From positions 1,533,001-1,597,000 of the forward strand of contig NZ_CP040751.1 in NCBI RefSeq assembly GCF_008001235.1: a stretch of 64,000 nucleotides of DNA. The letters are read 5' to 3'. Numbering within the stretch: position 1 is the stretch's first letter; every line of letters begins with the position of its first letter. The notes under the pieces were generated by a model, which worked only from the letters and a program-made list of their open reading frames with translations, did not search any database and had not been told where the DNA came from. The translations under genes were made by a program, and so were the position numbers. Of the stretch, positions 42,853 through 51,821 are shown piece after piece. This stretch comes from Salidesulfovibrio onnuriiensis. Lineage in GTDB: Bacteria; Desulfobacterota; Desulfovibrionia; Desulfovibrionales; Desulfovibrionaceae.

Positions 42853-43767
42853 ATGACGAAACCGACCACCGACAATCCGCAGCTCATCGGCGAATACCGC
42901 GCTCGCATCAACCGGGTCATGGATCATGTGGAAGCCAATATCGGCGGGGGATTCTCCCTGGAAGGGCTCGCAGGGGTGGCGGGCTTTTCCAAGTTTCATT
43001 TCAACCGCATCTTCCATTCCGTCACCGGGGAGAGCCTGTTTTCCTTCATTCAGCGCGTGCGCACCGAAAAGGCCGCGTGCATGCTGCTTAACAACCGGCG
43101 GACACCGATCACGGACATCGCCTACGACTGCGGGTTTTCCAGCTCGGCGGCCTTTTCGCGCAGCTTTCGGAACCGTTTCGGCATGTCGGCCACGCAGTGG
43201 CGCGCCACGGAGCGGGAATTGACGGACGTGGGAGCGGGCAGGGGCTCCATGGAGAACGCTGGGCGCGAATATTCGGTTGAGCCGGAATCCGTGGAGATCA
43301 GGACGTTCGATTCCAAGACGCTTCTCTATGTCCGTCACACCGGCCCCTACAAGGGGGATGCGGACCTGTTCATCCGTCTCTATGACAGGCTGTTCACGTG
43401 GGCCGCGCCGCGCGGCCTGGCCGACGTCAGGGCTTCTGAAACCTATGTGCTGTACCACGACAGCATCGAGATCACGTCCGGCGACCGGCTCCGGGTCAGC
43501 GTGTGCATCGAGGTTCCGGAAAATACGCGGCCGGGCGGGCCGACCGGCATTCTGTCCTTTGCGGGCGGCAGGTATTTATGCGCGCGTTTCCGGCTGGGCG
43601 TCACCGAGTATGCCGAGGCGTGGCGGTGGGTCTTCAACAGGTATTTCCCGTCCAGCGGATATCAGCCGGATGACGGCTACAGCTTCGAGCATTACCCGGT
43701 GCACGACTGCACGTCCTGCGAGGGCAGGACCCTTGTGCATATCTGCGTCCCGGTCAGGCCCCTGTAA
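42853..43767 (+). CDS. AraC-family regulator with GyrI-like effector domain
   Basis: A 304-residue transcription regulator. Residues about 15-115 contain the two AraC helix-turn-helix units (FSLEGLAGVAGFSKFHFNRI and TDIAYDCGFSSSAAFSRSF). The C-terminal part (about 140-303) is a GyrI-like/AraC E-binding domain (LLYVRHTGPYKGDADLFIRLYD in parts, GILSFAGGRYLCARF, and EHYPVHD near the end), which binds hydrophobic or cationic small molecules in Rob-type regulators. ATG 42853 is chosen at the start of the conserved region, as no strong ribosome binding site marks an earlier one. The downstream gene is trmO. Confidence 0.88.
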   Translation: MTKPTTDNPQLIGEYRARINRVMDHVEANIGGGFSLEGLAGVAGFSKFHFNRIFHSVTGESLFSFIQRVRTEKAACMLLNNRRTPITDIAYDCGFSSSAAFSRSFRNRFGMSATQWRATERELTDVGAGRGSMENAGREYSVEPESVEIRTFDSKTLLYVRHTGPYKGDADLFIRLYDRLFTWAAPRGLADVRASETYVLYHDSIEITSGDRLRVSVCIEVPENTRPGGPTGILSFAGGRYLCARFRLGVTEYAEAWRWVFNRYFPSSGYQPDDGYSFEHYPVHDCTSCEGRTLVHICVPVRPL

Positions 43768-43863
43768 AAAGCAATACGGGTTAAATCCTCAGCAACCAGC
43801 GGAAAGTGTTGGCCGCGCCTTCGGGCTAGAACCTCCTGAACGATTCACAACAGGAGGAAACAC

Positions 43864-44346
43864 ATGACCAGTACGAACATTTCCCTCAATCCCATCGGCC
43901 GCGTCCTGTCGGACGGCGAGTTCTGGAACATCCACATTGACGAGGCCTACAGGAAGGGGCTGGACAAGATGGATCAGTTCAGCCATTTCCTGGTGCTCTG
44001 GTGGGCCAGCGCACACGACAATCCGGACAGCCGCGCCATGCTGCACACGCCGCTGCCCTATGCCCCGGGCCTTGAGGCGGGCGTGTTCGCCTGCCGCTCC
44101 GAGTTCCGGCCCAACCCCATAGGCGTGACCGTGTGCCAGTGCCTGGACCTGGATATGGAAAATGGGGTTATCCGGGTGCCGTACATGGACGCCTTTGACG
44201 GCACGCCCGTGCTGGACCTGAAACCGTATTTTCCGGTTTCGGAACGGGTGCGCGAGGCCCGGGTGCCGCAGTGGGTGGAAACCTGGCCCCAGTGGTACGA
44301 GGAGGCCTACAAGCTGGCCGATATGTTTGCAGAGTGCGGAGAGTAA
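43864..44346 (+). CDS. TrmO-like tRNA methyltransferase (TsaA/UPF0066 family)
   Basis: TrmO uses SAM to N6-methylate the threonylcarbamoyl adenosine at tRNA position 37. The 160-residue protein begins ISLNPIGRVLS and contains FSHFLVLWW, GVFACRSEFRPNPIGVTVCQ, the family signature with the RPNPIG turn, and VPYMDAFDGTPVLDLKPYFP near residue 120. AGGAGG is five bases before the ATG, so translation should be strong. It lacks the C-terminal extension of E. coli TrmO. Confidence 0.88.
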   Translation: MTSTNISLNPIGRVLSDGEFWNIHIDEAYRKGLDKMDQFSHFLVLWWASAHDNPDSRAMLHTPLPYAPGLEAGVFACRSEFRPNPIGVTVCQCLDLDMENGVIRVPYMDAFDGTPVLDLKPYFPVSERVREARVPQWVETWPQWYEEAYKLADMFAECGE

Positions 44347-44372
44347 CTTGCTGTAATTATGAATGATTGATT

Positions 44373-44397
44373 AAAAATGGCCCGCATTGCGCGGGCC
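44373..44397 (-). terminator. Intrinsic terminator
   Basis: GGCCCGC and GCGGGCC pair around ATTGC, with a T run on the minus strand, eleven bases beyond the stop of the binding-protein gene. Confidence 0.82.
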
Positions 44398-44407
44398 GTC
44401 GTCGTTC

Positions 44408-45166
44408 TCACTGTTTCTGGAAATACTCGTCGATGAACTGCTGGTATGCCCCGTCCTGTTTCATCTGGCGCAGGGTTTCATCGAACCTGCAGGCAAGGGC
44501 CTTCAGGTTGCGGACCTTGCTGAAGGCCAGGTAGCTGGGCACATCCTCGATGCTGGGTTCCAGTTCGCGGACCTGGGTTTGCTTTTCCATGATCCGCAAT
44601 ATGTCCCATGCGCCGTAACGGTTGCTGACCAGGATGTCGAAGCGCCCGGCCAGGAGCTTGGACATGTTCTGCTGCCCGGTGGTCGATTGATCCATGTTTT
44701 TCAGGGTGCCGTCCGAGGTGGCCTTGTCAAAGTCCTCCCCATAGCTGACCCCGCGCACCATGCCGAAACGATACCGGGCCAGGTCGGCCAGGTTGCCGTT
44801 GAATTCGATGGGGCTGTTCGCGCGCACGAACAGCGAGGTGGTCTGGGGCATGAGCACCTCCTCGCAGTAGTCCAGGAATTCGAGACGCTCCCTGGTCCGG
44901 AAGGCGGTGAAAATGCCGTCCGCCTCGCCCTCGCGCACCCGTTCCAGGGCGCGCGGCCAGGGCAGCAGGGTGATCTTCACGGTGTGCCCCATGCGCCGGA
45001 AGGCCTCGCGCACGATCTCCACGGCAATGCCCCGCACCTCGAGGCCATGCTGGAATTCGTAGGGCGGATATTCCAGGGTGGTCAGCTGGTACTCCTCGGC
45101 CCGGACCGGGAGAGCGGTCAGAAGCAGGCACAGACACAGGGCGGCCGGAATTGCTTTTAGCGACAT
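44408..45166 (-). CDS. Periplasmic solute-binding protein, family 3 type
   Basis: A 252-residue exported protein. The signal peptide is about residues 1-23 (AALCLCLLLTALPVRA). The mature part has the bacterial extracellular solute-binding family 3 pattern: YPPYEFQHGLEVRGIAVEIV near residue 33, LLPWPRALERVREGEADGIF near 68, and the hinge return FDILVSNRYGAWDIL near 170. No permease or ATPase gene is adjacent, so it may act alone, for example with a sensor. ATG 45166 is preferred because GGAG stands seven bases upstream; an in-frame ATG at 45181 overlaps that site. Confidence 0.87.
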   Translation of the reverse strand: MSLKAIPAALCLCLLLTALPVRAEEYQLTTLEYPPYEFQHGLEVRGIAVEIVREAFRRMGHTVKITLLPWPRALERVREGEADGIFTAFRTRERLEFLDYCEEVLMPQTTSLFVRANSPIEFNGNLADLARYRFGMVRGVSYGEDFDKATSDGTLKNMDQSTTGQQNMSKLLAGRFDILVSNRYGAWDILRIMEKQTQVRELEPSIEDVPSYLAFSKVRNLKALACRFDETLRQMKQDGAYQQFIDEYFQKQ

Positions 45167-45492
45167 GGGCGTTCTCCGCATGGAATTTCAGTGGTTTCCC
45201 TTTCCCTGAATAGGGCATTGGATGCAAAGAAGCGATGATATTTCCACTTTGGAAGTTTTTGTGGAAGCAGTGGAGAAATTTTAATTAATTATTTTTTAAT
45301 ATTTTACAATTTCGCAGAATTATTGAAGGTCAAACGTCCGTTTGGCCGCACTTAATACCGTTTTGGAATGGACAATGACCAAAATGTAATATAGTGAACA
45401 CATTATTCCGTTTTGTTGAAACTGTTGTTGCAAGTTTTTACGAATCAACAGGGCGGGTGAGGGTCCGCCCCGAAAAGAGAGAGGAAATACAC
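45167..45492. promoter_or_regulatory. AT-rich divergent regulatory region
   Basis: About 325 bases between divergent genes, very AT-rich at 45275-45320. It contains the palindrome CAAACGTCCGTTTG (45331-45344) and, toward the symporter, TTGGAA (45363-45368), an 18-base spacer and TAATAT (45387-45392), a fair sigma-70 promoter. No gene seen. Confidence 0.5.
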
Positions 45493-46998
45493 ATGCAAAA
45501 CCGTGAAACCTGGGGGTCGCGGGCTGGATTTATCCTGGCCGCGGTCGGTTCCGCCATTGGTTTGGGGAACATCTGGCGTTTTCCGTACATGGCCTATGAA
45601 AACGGCGGGGGCGCGTTCCTGCTGCCTTACTTCATCGCCATGCTCGCCGCCGGTATCCCGTTCATGATCCTTGAGTTCGGCCTCGGCCACAAATTCAAGG
45701 GTTCCGCGCCCAAGATTTTTTCCACCATTTCCAGCAAGATGGAGTGGCTTGGCTGGTTCCAGGTCATTGTCTGTTTCATCATCGCCACCTATTACGTGGC
45801 GGTCATCGGCTGGTCCATGCAATACTTCCTGCTGTCCTTCACCCAGGGCTGGGGGGCAACGCCTTCGGACTTCTTCTTCAAGGATTTCCTGGGCCTGAGC
45901 AGCGGTCCCATGAACCTGGGCGAACTGCAGATGCCCATCTTCCTCGCCGTGGTCGTGGCCTGGGGCGTCGCCTACTTCGCCATCTTCACCGGCATCCGCG
46001 GCGGCATCGAACGTCTGAACAAGATCTTCATGCCCCTGCTGTTCCTCATGGTGTTGGTGTTCATCGGCTTCGGCATGACCCTGGAAGGCGCTTCCGAAGG
46101 TCTGCAGTGGCTGTTCAAACCCGACTTCGCCGCACTGGCCCAGCCCAAAGTCTGGACCGCCGCCGCCGGGCAGATCTTCTTCAGCCTGTCCATCGGTTTC
46201 GCCATCATGCTGGCCTATTCCAGCTACCTGCCGAAAGATTCCGACATCAGCAACAACGCCACCATGACCGTGTTCATTAACTGTGGCTTCTCCATGCTGG
46301 CCGGTGTCATGATCTTCTCCGTGCTCGGCTACATGGCCGCCCAGAAGGGCGTTCCCGTGAGCGAAGTTGTCAGCTCCGGCGTGGGTCTGGCCTTCATCAC
46401 CCTGCCCACGGCCATCAACATGATGCCCATGCCGGTTCTGTTCGGCGTCCTGTTCTTCCTGGCCCTGACCATCGCGGGCCTGTCCTCCATGATTTCCATC
46501 GTGGAAGCCATTGTTTCCGCTGTCATGGACAAGCTGAACATGCCCCGCAAGCAGGCCTCCACCCTGATCTGTGGTCTGGGCTTCATCATCAGTGTTGTCT
46601 ACACCACGGGCGGCGGCCTCTACCTGCTCGACATCGTGGACCACTTCATCAACAACTACGGCATCCTGGTGGGCGGTCTCATCGAGATTTGCTTCGTGGC
46701 CTGGTTCTGCAAGCTGGACATGATCCAGAAGCACATCAACGCCACTTCCGAGTTCGCTGTCGGCAATTTGTGGAAGCTTTGCATCATGGCTGTGGCGCCT
46801 TTCGGCCTGGCCGTGAACCTGGTCATCGCCCTGTATGAAGACCTCACGGTCCATTACTCCGGCTACGACTTCAGCGCCCTGCTCATGTTTGGCTGGCTGA
46901 TGCTGGCGGCAGCGCTGGTGCTGGCCCTGGCCATGACCTGCAAGCAGTGCGCATTCAAAGAGTGCGTTTCCGCGAACAACGACTTCAGGAGGAAGTAA
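45493..46998 (+). CDS. Sodium-dependent transporter, NSS/SNF family (MetP-like)
   Basis: A 501-residue polytopic symporter with about 12 helices. The NSS N-terminal block WGSRAGFILAAVGSAIGLGN and IWRFPYMAYENGGGAFLLPY contains the sodium and substrate-binding backbone of helix 1. Family members carry amino acids with sodium; the adjoining small gene of MetS type supports methionine or alanine uptake as in MetP of Corynebacterium. GAGG lies eight to nine bases before ATG 45493, and an earlier in-frame start would add a non-membrane leader. Confidence 0.93.
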   Translation: MQNRETWGSRAGFILAAVGSAIGLGNIWRFPYMAYENGGGAFLLPYFIAMLAAGIPFMILEFGLGHKFKGSAPKIFSTISSKMEWLGWFQVIVCFIIATYYVAVIGWSMQYFLLSFTQGWGATPSDFFFKDFLGLSSGPMNLGELQMPIFLAVVVAWGVAYFAIFTGIRGGIERLNKIFMPLLFLMVLVFIGFGMTLEGASEGLQWLFKPDFAALAQPKVWTAAAGQIFFSLSIGFAIMLAYSSYLPKDSDISNNATMTVFINCGFSMLAGVMIFSVLGYMAAQKGVPVSEVVSSGVGLAFITLPTAINMMPMPVLFGVLFFLALTIAGLSSMISIVEAIVSAVMDKLNMPRKQASTLICGLGFIISVVYTTGGGLYLLDIVDHFINNYGILVGGLIEICFVAWFCKLDMIQKHINATSEFAVGNLWKLCIMAVAPFGLAVNLVIALYEDLTVHYSGYDFSALLMFGWLMLAAALVLALAMTCKQCAFKECVSANNDFRRK

Positions 46999-46999
46999 C

Positions 47000-47101
47000 A
47001 TGACCACCGGTGCAATCATCATGATGCTTTTCGGACTGGGCCTGACCTGGGGCGGAGCCGCCCTGTGCATTCGCCTGGCCATGGGCAATCGCGACGTTTA
47101 G
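47000..47101 (+). CDS. MetS-type small subunit of the NSS transporter
   Basis: A 33-residue single-helix protein starting MTTGAIIMMLFGLGLTWGGA and ending RLAMGNRDV. It begins two bases after the symporter stop, and AGGAGGAAG is placed immediately before its ATG. The pattern, a Thr/Gly start, one hydrophobic helix with Trp-Gly-Gly and a positively charged end, fits the MetS family that is required for MetP activity. It is too short for routine gene callers. Confidence 0.88.
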   Translation: MTTGAIIMMLFGLGLTWGGAALCIRLAMGNRDV

Positions 47102-47122
47102 TTGCGGCATAACGGAAATACG

Positions 47123-47153
47123 GGCCGGGCGCTTCAGGGCGTCCGGCCTTTTT
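47123..47153 (+). terminator. Intrinsic terminator after the symporter operon
   Basis: GGCCGG and CCGGCC ends of a hairpin containing a smaller GCGC/GGGCG pairing, followed by five Ts. Confidence 0.82.
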
Positions 47154-47308
47154 CGCCCTGGCGTGCCCGTGAAAAGGGAAGAACTTGACGCGGGACGGGG
47201 CATAGCGTAGGGCTTCAACTCCGGCCTGCATCCAGGGCCGGAAGAGAAAGCAAAACATCCGGAGCCCTCAGAGGCCGGTTGTCATAGATTTACATACAAG
47301 GAGTTCAT

Positions 47309-47527
47309 ATGGCCAAAGAAGAAGGAATTCAGGTTCAGGGCACGGTGGAAGAAGCACTTCCCAATGCCATGTTCCGTGTCCAGCTCGAAAACGGGCACGA
47401 AGTGCTCGCACATATTTCCGGAAAAATGCGCAAGTTCCGCATCCGTGTCATGCCCGGCGACACCGTCACCGTGGAATTGTCCCCGTATGACCTGACCCGC
47501 GGCCGCATTACCTTCCGTCCTCGCTAA
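47309..47527 (+). CDS. infA: Translation initiation factor IF-1
   Basis: The 72-residue OB-fold protein that occupies the ribosomal A site during initiation. [20 protein letters not shown] and [16 protein letters not shown], then [14 protein letters not shown], are diagnostic. AAGGAG lies seven to eight bases before the ATG. It is a single-gene transcript with its own terminator. Confidence 0.97.
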   Translation: MAKEEGIQVQGTVEEALPNAMFRVQLENGHEVLAHISGKMRKFRIRVMPGDTVTVELSPYDLTRGRITFRPR

Positions 47528-47548
47528 CGGTTTTTCGCTAGCGAAGAA

Positions 47549-47586
47549 AAGGCCTGGATTTCCCATTGGGAAACCAGGCCTTTTTT
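47549..47586 (+). terminator. Intrinsic terminator after infA
   Basis: AAGGCCTGG and CCAGGCCTT arms with an inner TTCCC/GGGAA pairing, followed by six Ts. Confidence 0.9.
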
Positions 47587-47587
47587 G

Positions 47588-47710
47588 TTGGCTGTTGAAA
47601 AGCGGCTGTCTGCGGTCTCGCTGCGGGAAAAGCAGGTCCTCACGTATTGGGAATACGCTGCGGGCTGCTTTTCCCTGGCTCCTGGCATCCAATCACTTTT
47701 GAACAGCCAA
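47588..47710 (+). repeat. Copy C of the structured intergenic repeat, with terminal inverted repeats
   Basis: The core arms GGGAAAAGCAG (47625-47635) and CTGCTTTTCCC (47665-47675) pair perfectly over 11 bases, and inner arms CGTATT/AATACG pair over six. In this copy the whole element is framed by TTGGCTGTTGAAAAG (47588-47602) and CTTTTGAACAGCCAA (47696-47710), which match as inverted repeats at 14 of 15 positions. Confidence 0.82.
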
Positions 47711-47734
47711 AGTGCTGGCGCATATTGATAGTAA

Positions 47735-48376
47735 CTAAAGAGAAAACGTGTCGGGAATATCCTTCAGCAGGGCTTCCAGGTTCTGGAAGAACCTGCCCAC
47801 GTGCAGGCCGTCCACCAGGGCGTGGTGGGCCATGACGTGCACGGGCTGCATGGTGCGGCCCTCGCGGGTGGCGAACCGGCTCCAGCCCACGCGGGGCACG
47901 CAGTCGTCCGGACCCAGCACCGGGAACTGGATGGAGCTGGCCGTCATCCAGGGCAGGCAGGTCATATAGGTCAGGTTGTCGTGTTCCCCGTCCTTGTTCA
48001 CCAGATCGGGCTGGCTGGAGGCCTGCTCGATGGCTGCGGTCGCGCTGGCCTCGAAGATCTTCCAGTTCTCGGAATATTCGATGTAGCAGAAGTTGAAGCG
48101 TTCCCCCTCGATGGGCACGGTGACGCCCGGATGGGTCACGGCGTGCTCCACCACGGAGTCGCCGTGAAAGCGCATGCGCAGTTCGGGCACGGCATTGACC
48201 GCCCGCATGAGGCAGAACATGGTGGCCGAGAAGACCGAGGTCCCCTGCGCCTTGATGCAGTCCAGCATGTCGGTGATGTCCACCTCGGCGGTCACCGTGA
48301 AGTGGGGGACGCCGTGGTTCCGGAACAGGTGAAAGTGGCTTTTGCGCGGCCACGAGTCCAGGTCGATGGTTTTCAT
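47735..48376 (-). CDS. Chloramphenicol acetyltransferase-family acetyltransferase
   Basis: A 213-residue CAT-fold acetyltransferase. The catalytic HHALVDGLHVGRF (about residues 187-199) fits HHxxxDG, and FSATMFCLMRAVNAVPELRMR near 70 is the trimer-interface block. VTVPIEGERFNFCYI near 108 is also family-specific. It may inactivate chloramphenicol or act on another acyl acceptor; substrate cannot be read from the sequence. ATG 48376 is at the conserved N-terminus. Confidence 0.88.
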   Translation of the reverse strand: MKTIDLDSWPRKSHFHLFRNHGVPHFTVTAEVDITDMLDCIKAQGTSVFSATMFCLMRAVNAVPELRMRFHGDSVVEHAVTHPGVTVPIEGERFNFCYIEYSENWKIFEASATAAIEQASSQPDLVNKDGEHDNLTYMTCLPWMTASSIQFPVLGPDDCVPRVGWSRFATREGRTMQPVHVMAHHALVDGLHVGRFFQNLEALLKDIPDTFSL

Positions 48377-48405
48377 TGCGGCTCCGTTGGTTTGGGGAGT
48401 CCTTT

Positions 48406-48439
48406 TATATAAGAAAAGGGGTGGCGGGACCACCCCTTT
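48406..48439 (-). terminator. Intrinsic terminator after the EEP-family gene
   Basis: AAAGGGGTGG and CCACCCCTTT pair around CGGGA, with TTTTC on the minus strand, about 85 bases past the stop. Confidence 0.8.
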
Positions 48440-48523
48440 CGGCCTCGGATAACGCATCGATTGCCGTGTTGTCGCGGAGGGATACTACGCGTCGGGCACG
48501 CGTCTTCTCCTCGGCTTCTGATG

Positions 48524-49582
48524 CTATTCCGTCTTTTTGGCCGGTTTGTGGTCGAAGACCACCTTGACCACGCCGTGGTCCGAGGGGAGCATGTTCGGCA
48601 CGTCCTCGGGATCGTGCCCGTGCGGGGCAAAGAGGTGGTCGTTGAAGACCAGCATCTCGTGGAAGGACCAGCGCCGCTTGTCCGAGTGGTCGTAGAACTG
48701 CTCGGAAAACAGGATGTGGTCCAAGGATTCCATCTGGTTCTTGAAGATGTGGGTGAAGTAGACGTCGCGCAGGCTGCGGTACTGCTGCATCATTGCTGCG
48801 GAATACAGGCCCGTGTCCGACTTCCTGCCCGCGGTGCTGGCCTCGAAGAGCCGGTAGGGAGGCTGCTCGGTGAGCAGGGTGGTGGTCGTGCTCAGGGTGG
48901 AGTCGTTCAGGTCGCCCATGACCACCACGGCCTGGTCCGTGTCCTTGAGCATCTTGTTCAGGTGGATGCGCAGGGCCGCCGCCTCGGAGGCGCGGCGGAT
49001 GGTGGACAGGGCCGAGCCCAGGGCCTCGGTGTGCGGCTTGATCTCCGGGTGCTTGCGCGCCTCGCGGTAAAGGTCCGTGGGCCGCTTGGACTTGAGGTGG
49101 GCCACCACGACCTTGATCTGGGGGGCCTTTTTCGGGCTCAGGGCCTTGATGGTCGCGCAGAGCGGAGGCCGGGAATACTTCCGGATGTCCACGGATATCT
49201 CTTCCTCGGGCTCGTCGTCGTTGCTGCCCCGGTATTTCTTGAGCAGCAGTTCCTCGGGCAGTTCCAGCCATTCCGGGGTGTCCTTCAACATGCCCTTGCG
49301 CGCGGCAAGCCCCACCTGCACCTTGCCCGCCGGAGCCTTGCGGGCGACGATGTCGTAGTCCCGGAGCATGCCCGCCGCGTCAAAGGCCTCCTCCAGGGCC
49401 TGCGGGGACCAGAGCTCCTGGAAGCCGATAACGTCGACCTTGAGTTCCTTGAGGATGTGGGCGGTCCAGCGGATCTTGGCGTCGTATTCATCCCGGGTGT
49501 AGGGCCGGGAGGTGGTGTAGTAGACTTCTCCGGGCAACTGGAGGTTGCGCAGGTTGAAGGTGGCGAAGCTCAGTTTGGCCAT
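48524..49582 (-). CDS. Endonuclease/exonuclease/phosphatase-family hydrolase
   Basis: A 352-residue protein of the DNase I-like EEP superfamily. Motifs are LSFATFNLRNLQLP (metal Asn, about residue 10), VIGFQELWSP (metal Glu, about 52), VVVAHLKSKRP near 165, VVMGDLNDS near 232 (Asp/Asn pair) and MLPSDHGVV with the catalytic His near 335. There is no signal peptide, so the action is probably cytoplasmic on nucleic acid or phosphoester. ATG 49582 is the conserved start. Confidence 0.85.
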   Translation of the reverse strand: MAKLSFATFNLRNLQLPGEVYYTTSRPYTRDEYDAKIRWTAHILKELKVDVIGFQELWSPQALEEAFDAAGMLRDYDIVARKAPAGKVQVGLAARKGMLKDTPEWLELPEELLLKKYRGSNDDEPEEEISVDIRKYSRPPLCATIKALSPKKAPQIKVVVAHLKSKRPTDLYREARKHPEIKPHTEALGSALSTIRRASEAAALRIHLNKMLKDTDQAVVVMGDLNDSTLSTTTTLLTEQPPYRLFEASTAGRKSDTGLYSAAMMQQYRSLRDVYFTHIFKNQMESLDHILFSEQFYDHSDKRRWSFHEMLVFNDHLFAPHGHDPEDVPNMLPSDHGVVKVVFDHKPAKKTE

Positions 49583-49682
49583 GGCGTGCTCCTTGTGTTG
49601 GAAAAGGGATTTTGTACGCCTGTAGCATATATGTGTATCTATTTGAATAGATCCTGGACGATTTGCCGAGTTTGTCACCATG

Positions 49683-49718
49683 AAAAAAGCCCTGAAACTC
49701 GATGAAGAGCTTCAGGGC
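49683..49718 (-). terminator. Intrinsic terminator after tdh
   Basis: GCCCTGAAACTC and GAGCTTCAGGGC pair with one mismatch; six Ts follow on the minus strand. It lies about 35 bases past the tdh stop. Confidence 0.85.
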
Positions 49719-49751
49719 GATCTTGATTGTTAGCCGTTTCGTCGGCGGCGA

Positions 49752-50795
49752 TTACGTCCAATCCAAAATCACTTTCCCGGACTTGCCCGACCGCATGACC
49801 TCGAAGGCCTCTTCATAGTCATCGATCTTGTAGTGGTGGGTAATGGCCGGGGTGATGTCCAGGCCGCTCTGGAGCATGCAGGCCATCTTGTACCAGGTCT
49901 CGAACATCTCGCGGCCGTAGATGCCCTTGATGAACAATCCCTTGAAGACCACCTTGTTCCAGTCGATGGCCGTTTCGCCCGGCAGGATGCCCAGCAGGGC
50001 GATCTTGCCGCCGTAGTTCATCTGGTCCAGCATGTCGCGGAAGGCCACCGGGCTGCCGGACATTTCCAGGCCCACATCGAATCCTTCCACCATGCCGAGT
50101 TCGGCCATGACGTCTTCCAGCTTTTCCTTGGTCACGTTCACCGCGCGGCTGGCGCCGAGCTGCTTGGCCAGGCCCAGGCGGTAGTCGTTGATGTCCGTGA
50201 TGACGATGTGGCGCGCGCCCGCGTGGCGGCAGATGGCGGCGGCCATGGCCCCGATGGGGCCCGCCCCGGTGATGAGCACGTCCTCACCCACCAGGTCGAA
50301 GGACAGGGCCGTGTGCGCGGCGTTGCCCAGGGGGTCCAGCACCGAGGCCACATCGTCCGAAATGTTGTCCGGGATCTTGAAGACGTTCACGGCCGGGACG
50401 CAGAGATATTCGGCGAAGCAGCCGGGCCGGTTCACGCCCACGCCCACGGTGTTGCGGCACAGGTGGCGCTTGCCCGCGCGACAGTTGCGGCAGTGCCCGC
50501 AGGTGATGTGGCCTTCGGCGGAAACTCGGTCCCCGGGCTTGATGCCCCGGACCTCGCCGCCGATCTCCACCACCTCGCCCACGAACTCGTGGCCCACGAC
50601 CATGGGCACCGGGATGGTCTGCTGGGCCCATTGGTCCCAATTGAAAATGTGGATATCCGTACCGCAGATGGCGGTCTTGGTGATACGGATCAGCGCGTCG
50701 TTGTGGCCGCAGGTGGGGAAGGGGACCTCCTCCATCCAGATGCCCTGCTCGGCCTTGCTTTTGACCAGCGCTTTCATGCTGTTCAACGGTTTCAT
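49752..50795 (-). CDS. tdh: L-threonine 3-dehydrogenase
   Basis: Zinc-dependent MDR enzyme that oxidises threonine to 2-amino-3-oxobutyrate with NAD. The 347-residue protein has the catalytic zinc block [28 protein letters not shown], the structural-zinc cysteines [15 protein letters not shown] (about residues 93-107), the Rossmann [12 protein letters not shown] near 170 and the Tdh-specific [14 protein letters not shown] near 295. ATG 50795 follows GGAG at five bases. The partner enzyme Kbl is encoded ten kb away in the same region rather than adjacent. Confidence 0.95.
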   Translation of the reverse strand: MKPLNSMKALVKSKAEQGIWMEEVPFPTCGHNDALIRITKTAICGTDIHIFNWDQWAQQTIPVPMVVGHEFVGEVVEIGGEVRGIKPGDRVSAEGHITCGHCRNCRAGKRHLCRNTVGVGVNRPGCFAEYLCVPAVNVFKIPDNISDDVASVLDPLGNAAHTALSFDLVGEDVLITGAGPIGAMAAAICRHAGARHIVITDINDYRLGLAKQLGASRAVNVTKEKLEDVMAELGMVEGFDVGLEMSGSPVAFRDMLDQMNYGGKIALLGILPGETAIDWNKVVFKGLFIKGIYGREMFETWYKMACMLQSGLDITPAITHHYKIDDYEEAFEVMRSGKSGKVILDWT

Positions 50796-50836
50796 GTGCA
50801 CTCCTCTCTCTTGGAATTGTCCTTAATGCGTTGCGT

Positions 50837-50968
50837 GCAAAATTAGTGCGCCAATTTTGCTCAAAAAGCAAGTTTTATGTCTCAAATTTCATGAACAAGA
50901 CAATAGCTAGGATTCAAATTGCGATATGCGTAAAATTAAAAGGTTTATTTTGCGCAAAGTGATCACTG
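50837..50968. promoter_or_regulatory. Palindrome-rich regulatory region between tdh and the methyltransferase gene
   Basis: AT-rich divergent promoter region. GCAAAATT (50837-50844) and AATTTTGC (50853-50860) form an inverted repeat; TTTGCGCAAA (50949-50958) and AGTGATCACT (50959-50968) are perfect palindromes. They are candidate operators, possibly of the Lrp-type regulator at 61355. Confidence 0.5.
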
Positions 50969-51044
50969 TTCACTTTTCCATGCTTTTGATAGCATGCCTT
51001 GCGGCAAATGCCATGTATATCCTTGATCTTCGCGTGGAGGAGTT

Positions 51045-51806
51045 TTGGGCGGCGAACAGAAGGTGAAGATTCCCTGGCAGGTCATGCGCGACCTGGACAT
51101 CACCCAGCAGGATCTGGGCCTGCCTGCGGTGCTGCCCTCGCCCTCGCCCTGGATGGGCCATGTCTTCCTTGCCCGCTGGATCATGCGGGTGTTTCGGCCG
51201 CGCGTTTTCGTGGAGCTGGGCACGCACCAGGGTTTTTCCTACTTCACCTGCTGCGAGGCCGTGCGCGAAAATTCGCTGCCCACCCGCTGCCACGCCATCG
51301 ACCACTGGGAGGGCGATTCCCATTCCGGCAAATACGGTTCAGACATCTTCGAGTCCGTGTCCTCGTTTAACCGCCGCTATGAATCCTTTTCCACCCTGCA
51401 CCGCATGTCCTTTGACGACGCGCTTAAGCATTTCGAGGACAGGAGCGTGGATCTGCTGCACATCGACGGGTTGCATACATACGATGCGGTGCGGCATGAT
51501 TTCAAGACCTGGCTGCCCAAGCTCTCTGACCGGGCCGTGGTGCTCTTTCACGACACCATCGAGTCTGGCGGCGATTTCGGGGTTTGGAAGTTCTGGGAGG
51601 AGATACGCACCGGCTATCCGCACATGAATTTCCATCAGTCCCACGGGCTGGGCGTGCTCGGGGTGGGGGTGGGCTTTCCCGAATCCGTCAATCACCTTTT
51701 TCGCGCCTCGGAAGAACCCGAGTCCTGCAACAACATGCGCCTGTATTTCATCGACTTGAGCCGCCGTTTCATGGAAGCGGCCTATGGAACCAATCTTTCA
51801 GCCTGA
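51045..51806 (+). CDS. Class I SAM-dependent methyltransferase (family 24 type)
   Basis: A 253-residue Rossmann-fold methyltransferase. VFVELGTHQGFSYFTCC near residue 54 is the SAM-binding motif I, CHAIDHWEGDSHSG near 82 is motif II, and LLHIDGLHTYDAVRHDF near 137 matches the Methyltransf_24 pattern. These proteins are common beside glycosyltransferases and modify sugars or small molecules. The start is uncertain: TTG 51045 is very close to GGAGGAG, and no better in-frame start exists upstream because of a stop. It is 15 bases from the epimerase gene. Confidence 0.75.
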   Translation: MGGEQKVKIPWQVMRDLDITQQDLGLPAVLPSPSPWMGHVFLARWIMRVFRPRVFVELGTHQGFSYFTCCEAVRENSLPTRCHAIDHWEGDSHSGKYGSDIFESVSSFNRRYESFSTLHRMSFDDALKHFEDRSVDLLHIDGLHTYDAVRHDFKTWLPKLSDRAVVLFHDTIESGGDFGVWKFWEEIRTGYPHMNFHQSHGLGVLGVGVGFPESVNHLFRASEEPESCNNMRLYFIDLSRRFMEAAYGTNLSA

Positions 51807-51821
51807 TCCTTCGAGTAACCC

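Noticed and set aside
47185..47216. Promoter for infA (TTGACG with a -10 near TAGGGC)
   Set aside because: The -10 element is poor at every allowed spacing, so no position could be defended.
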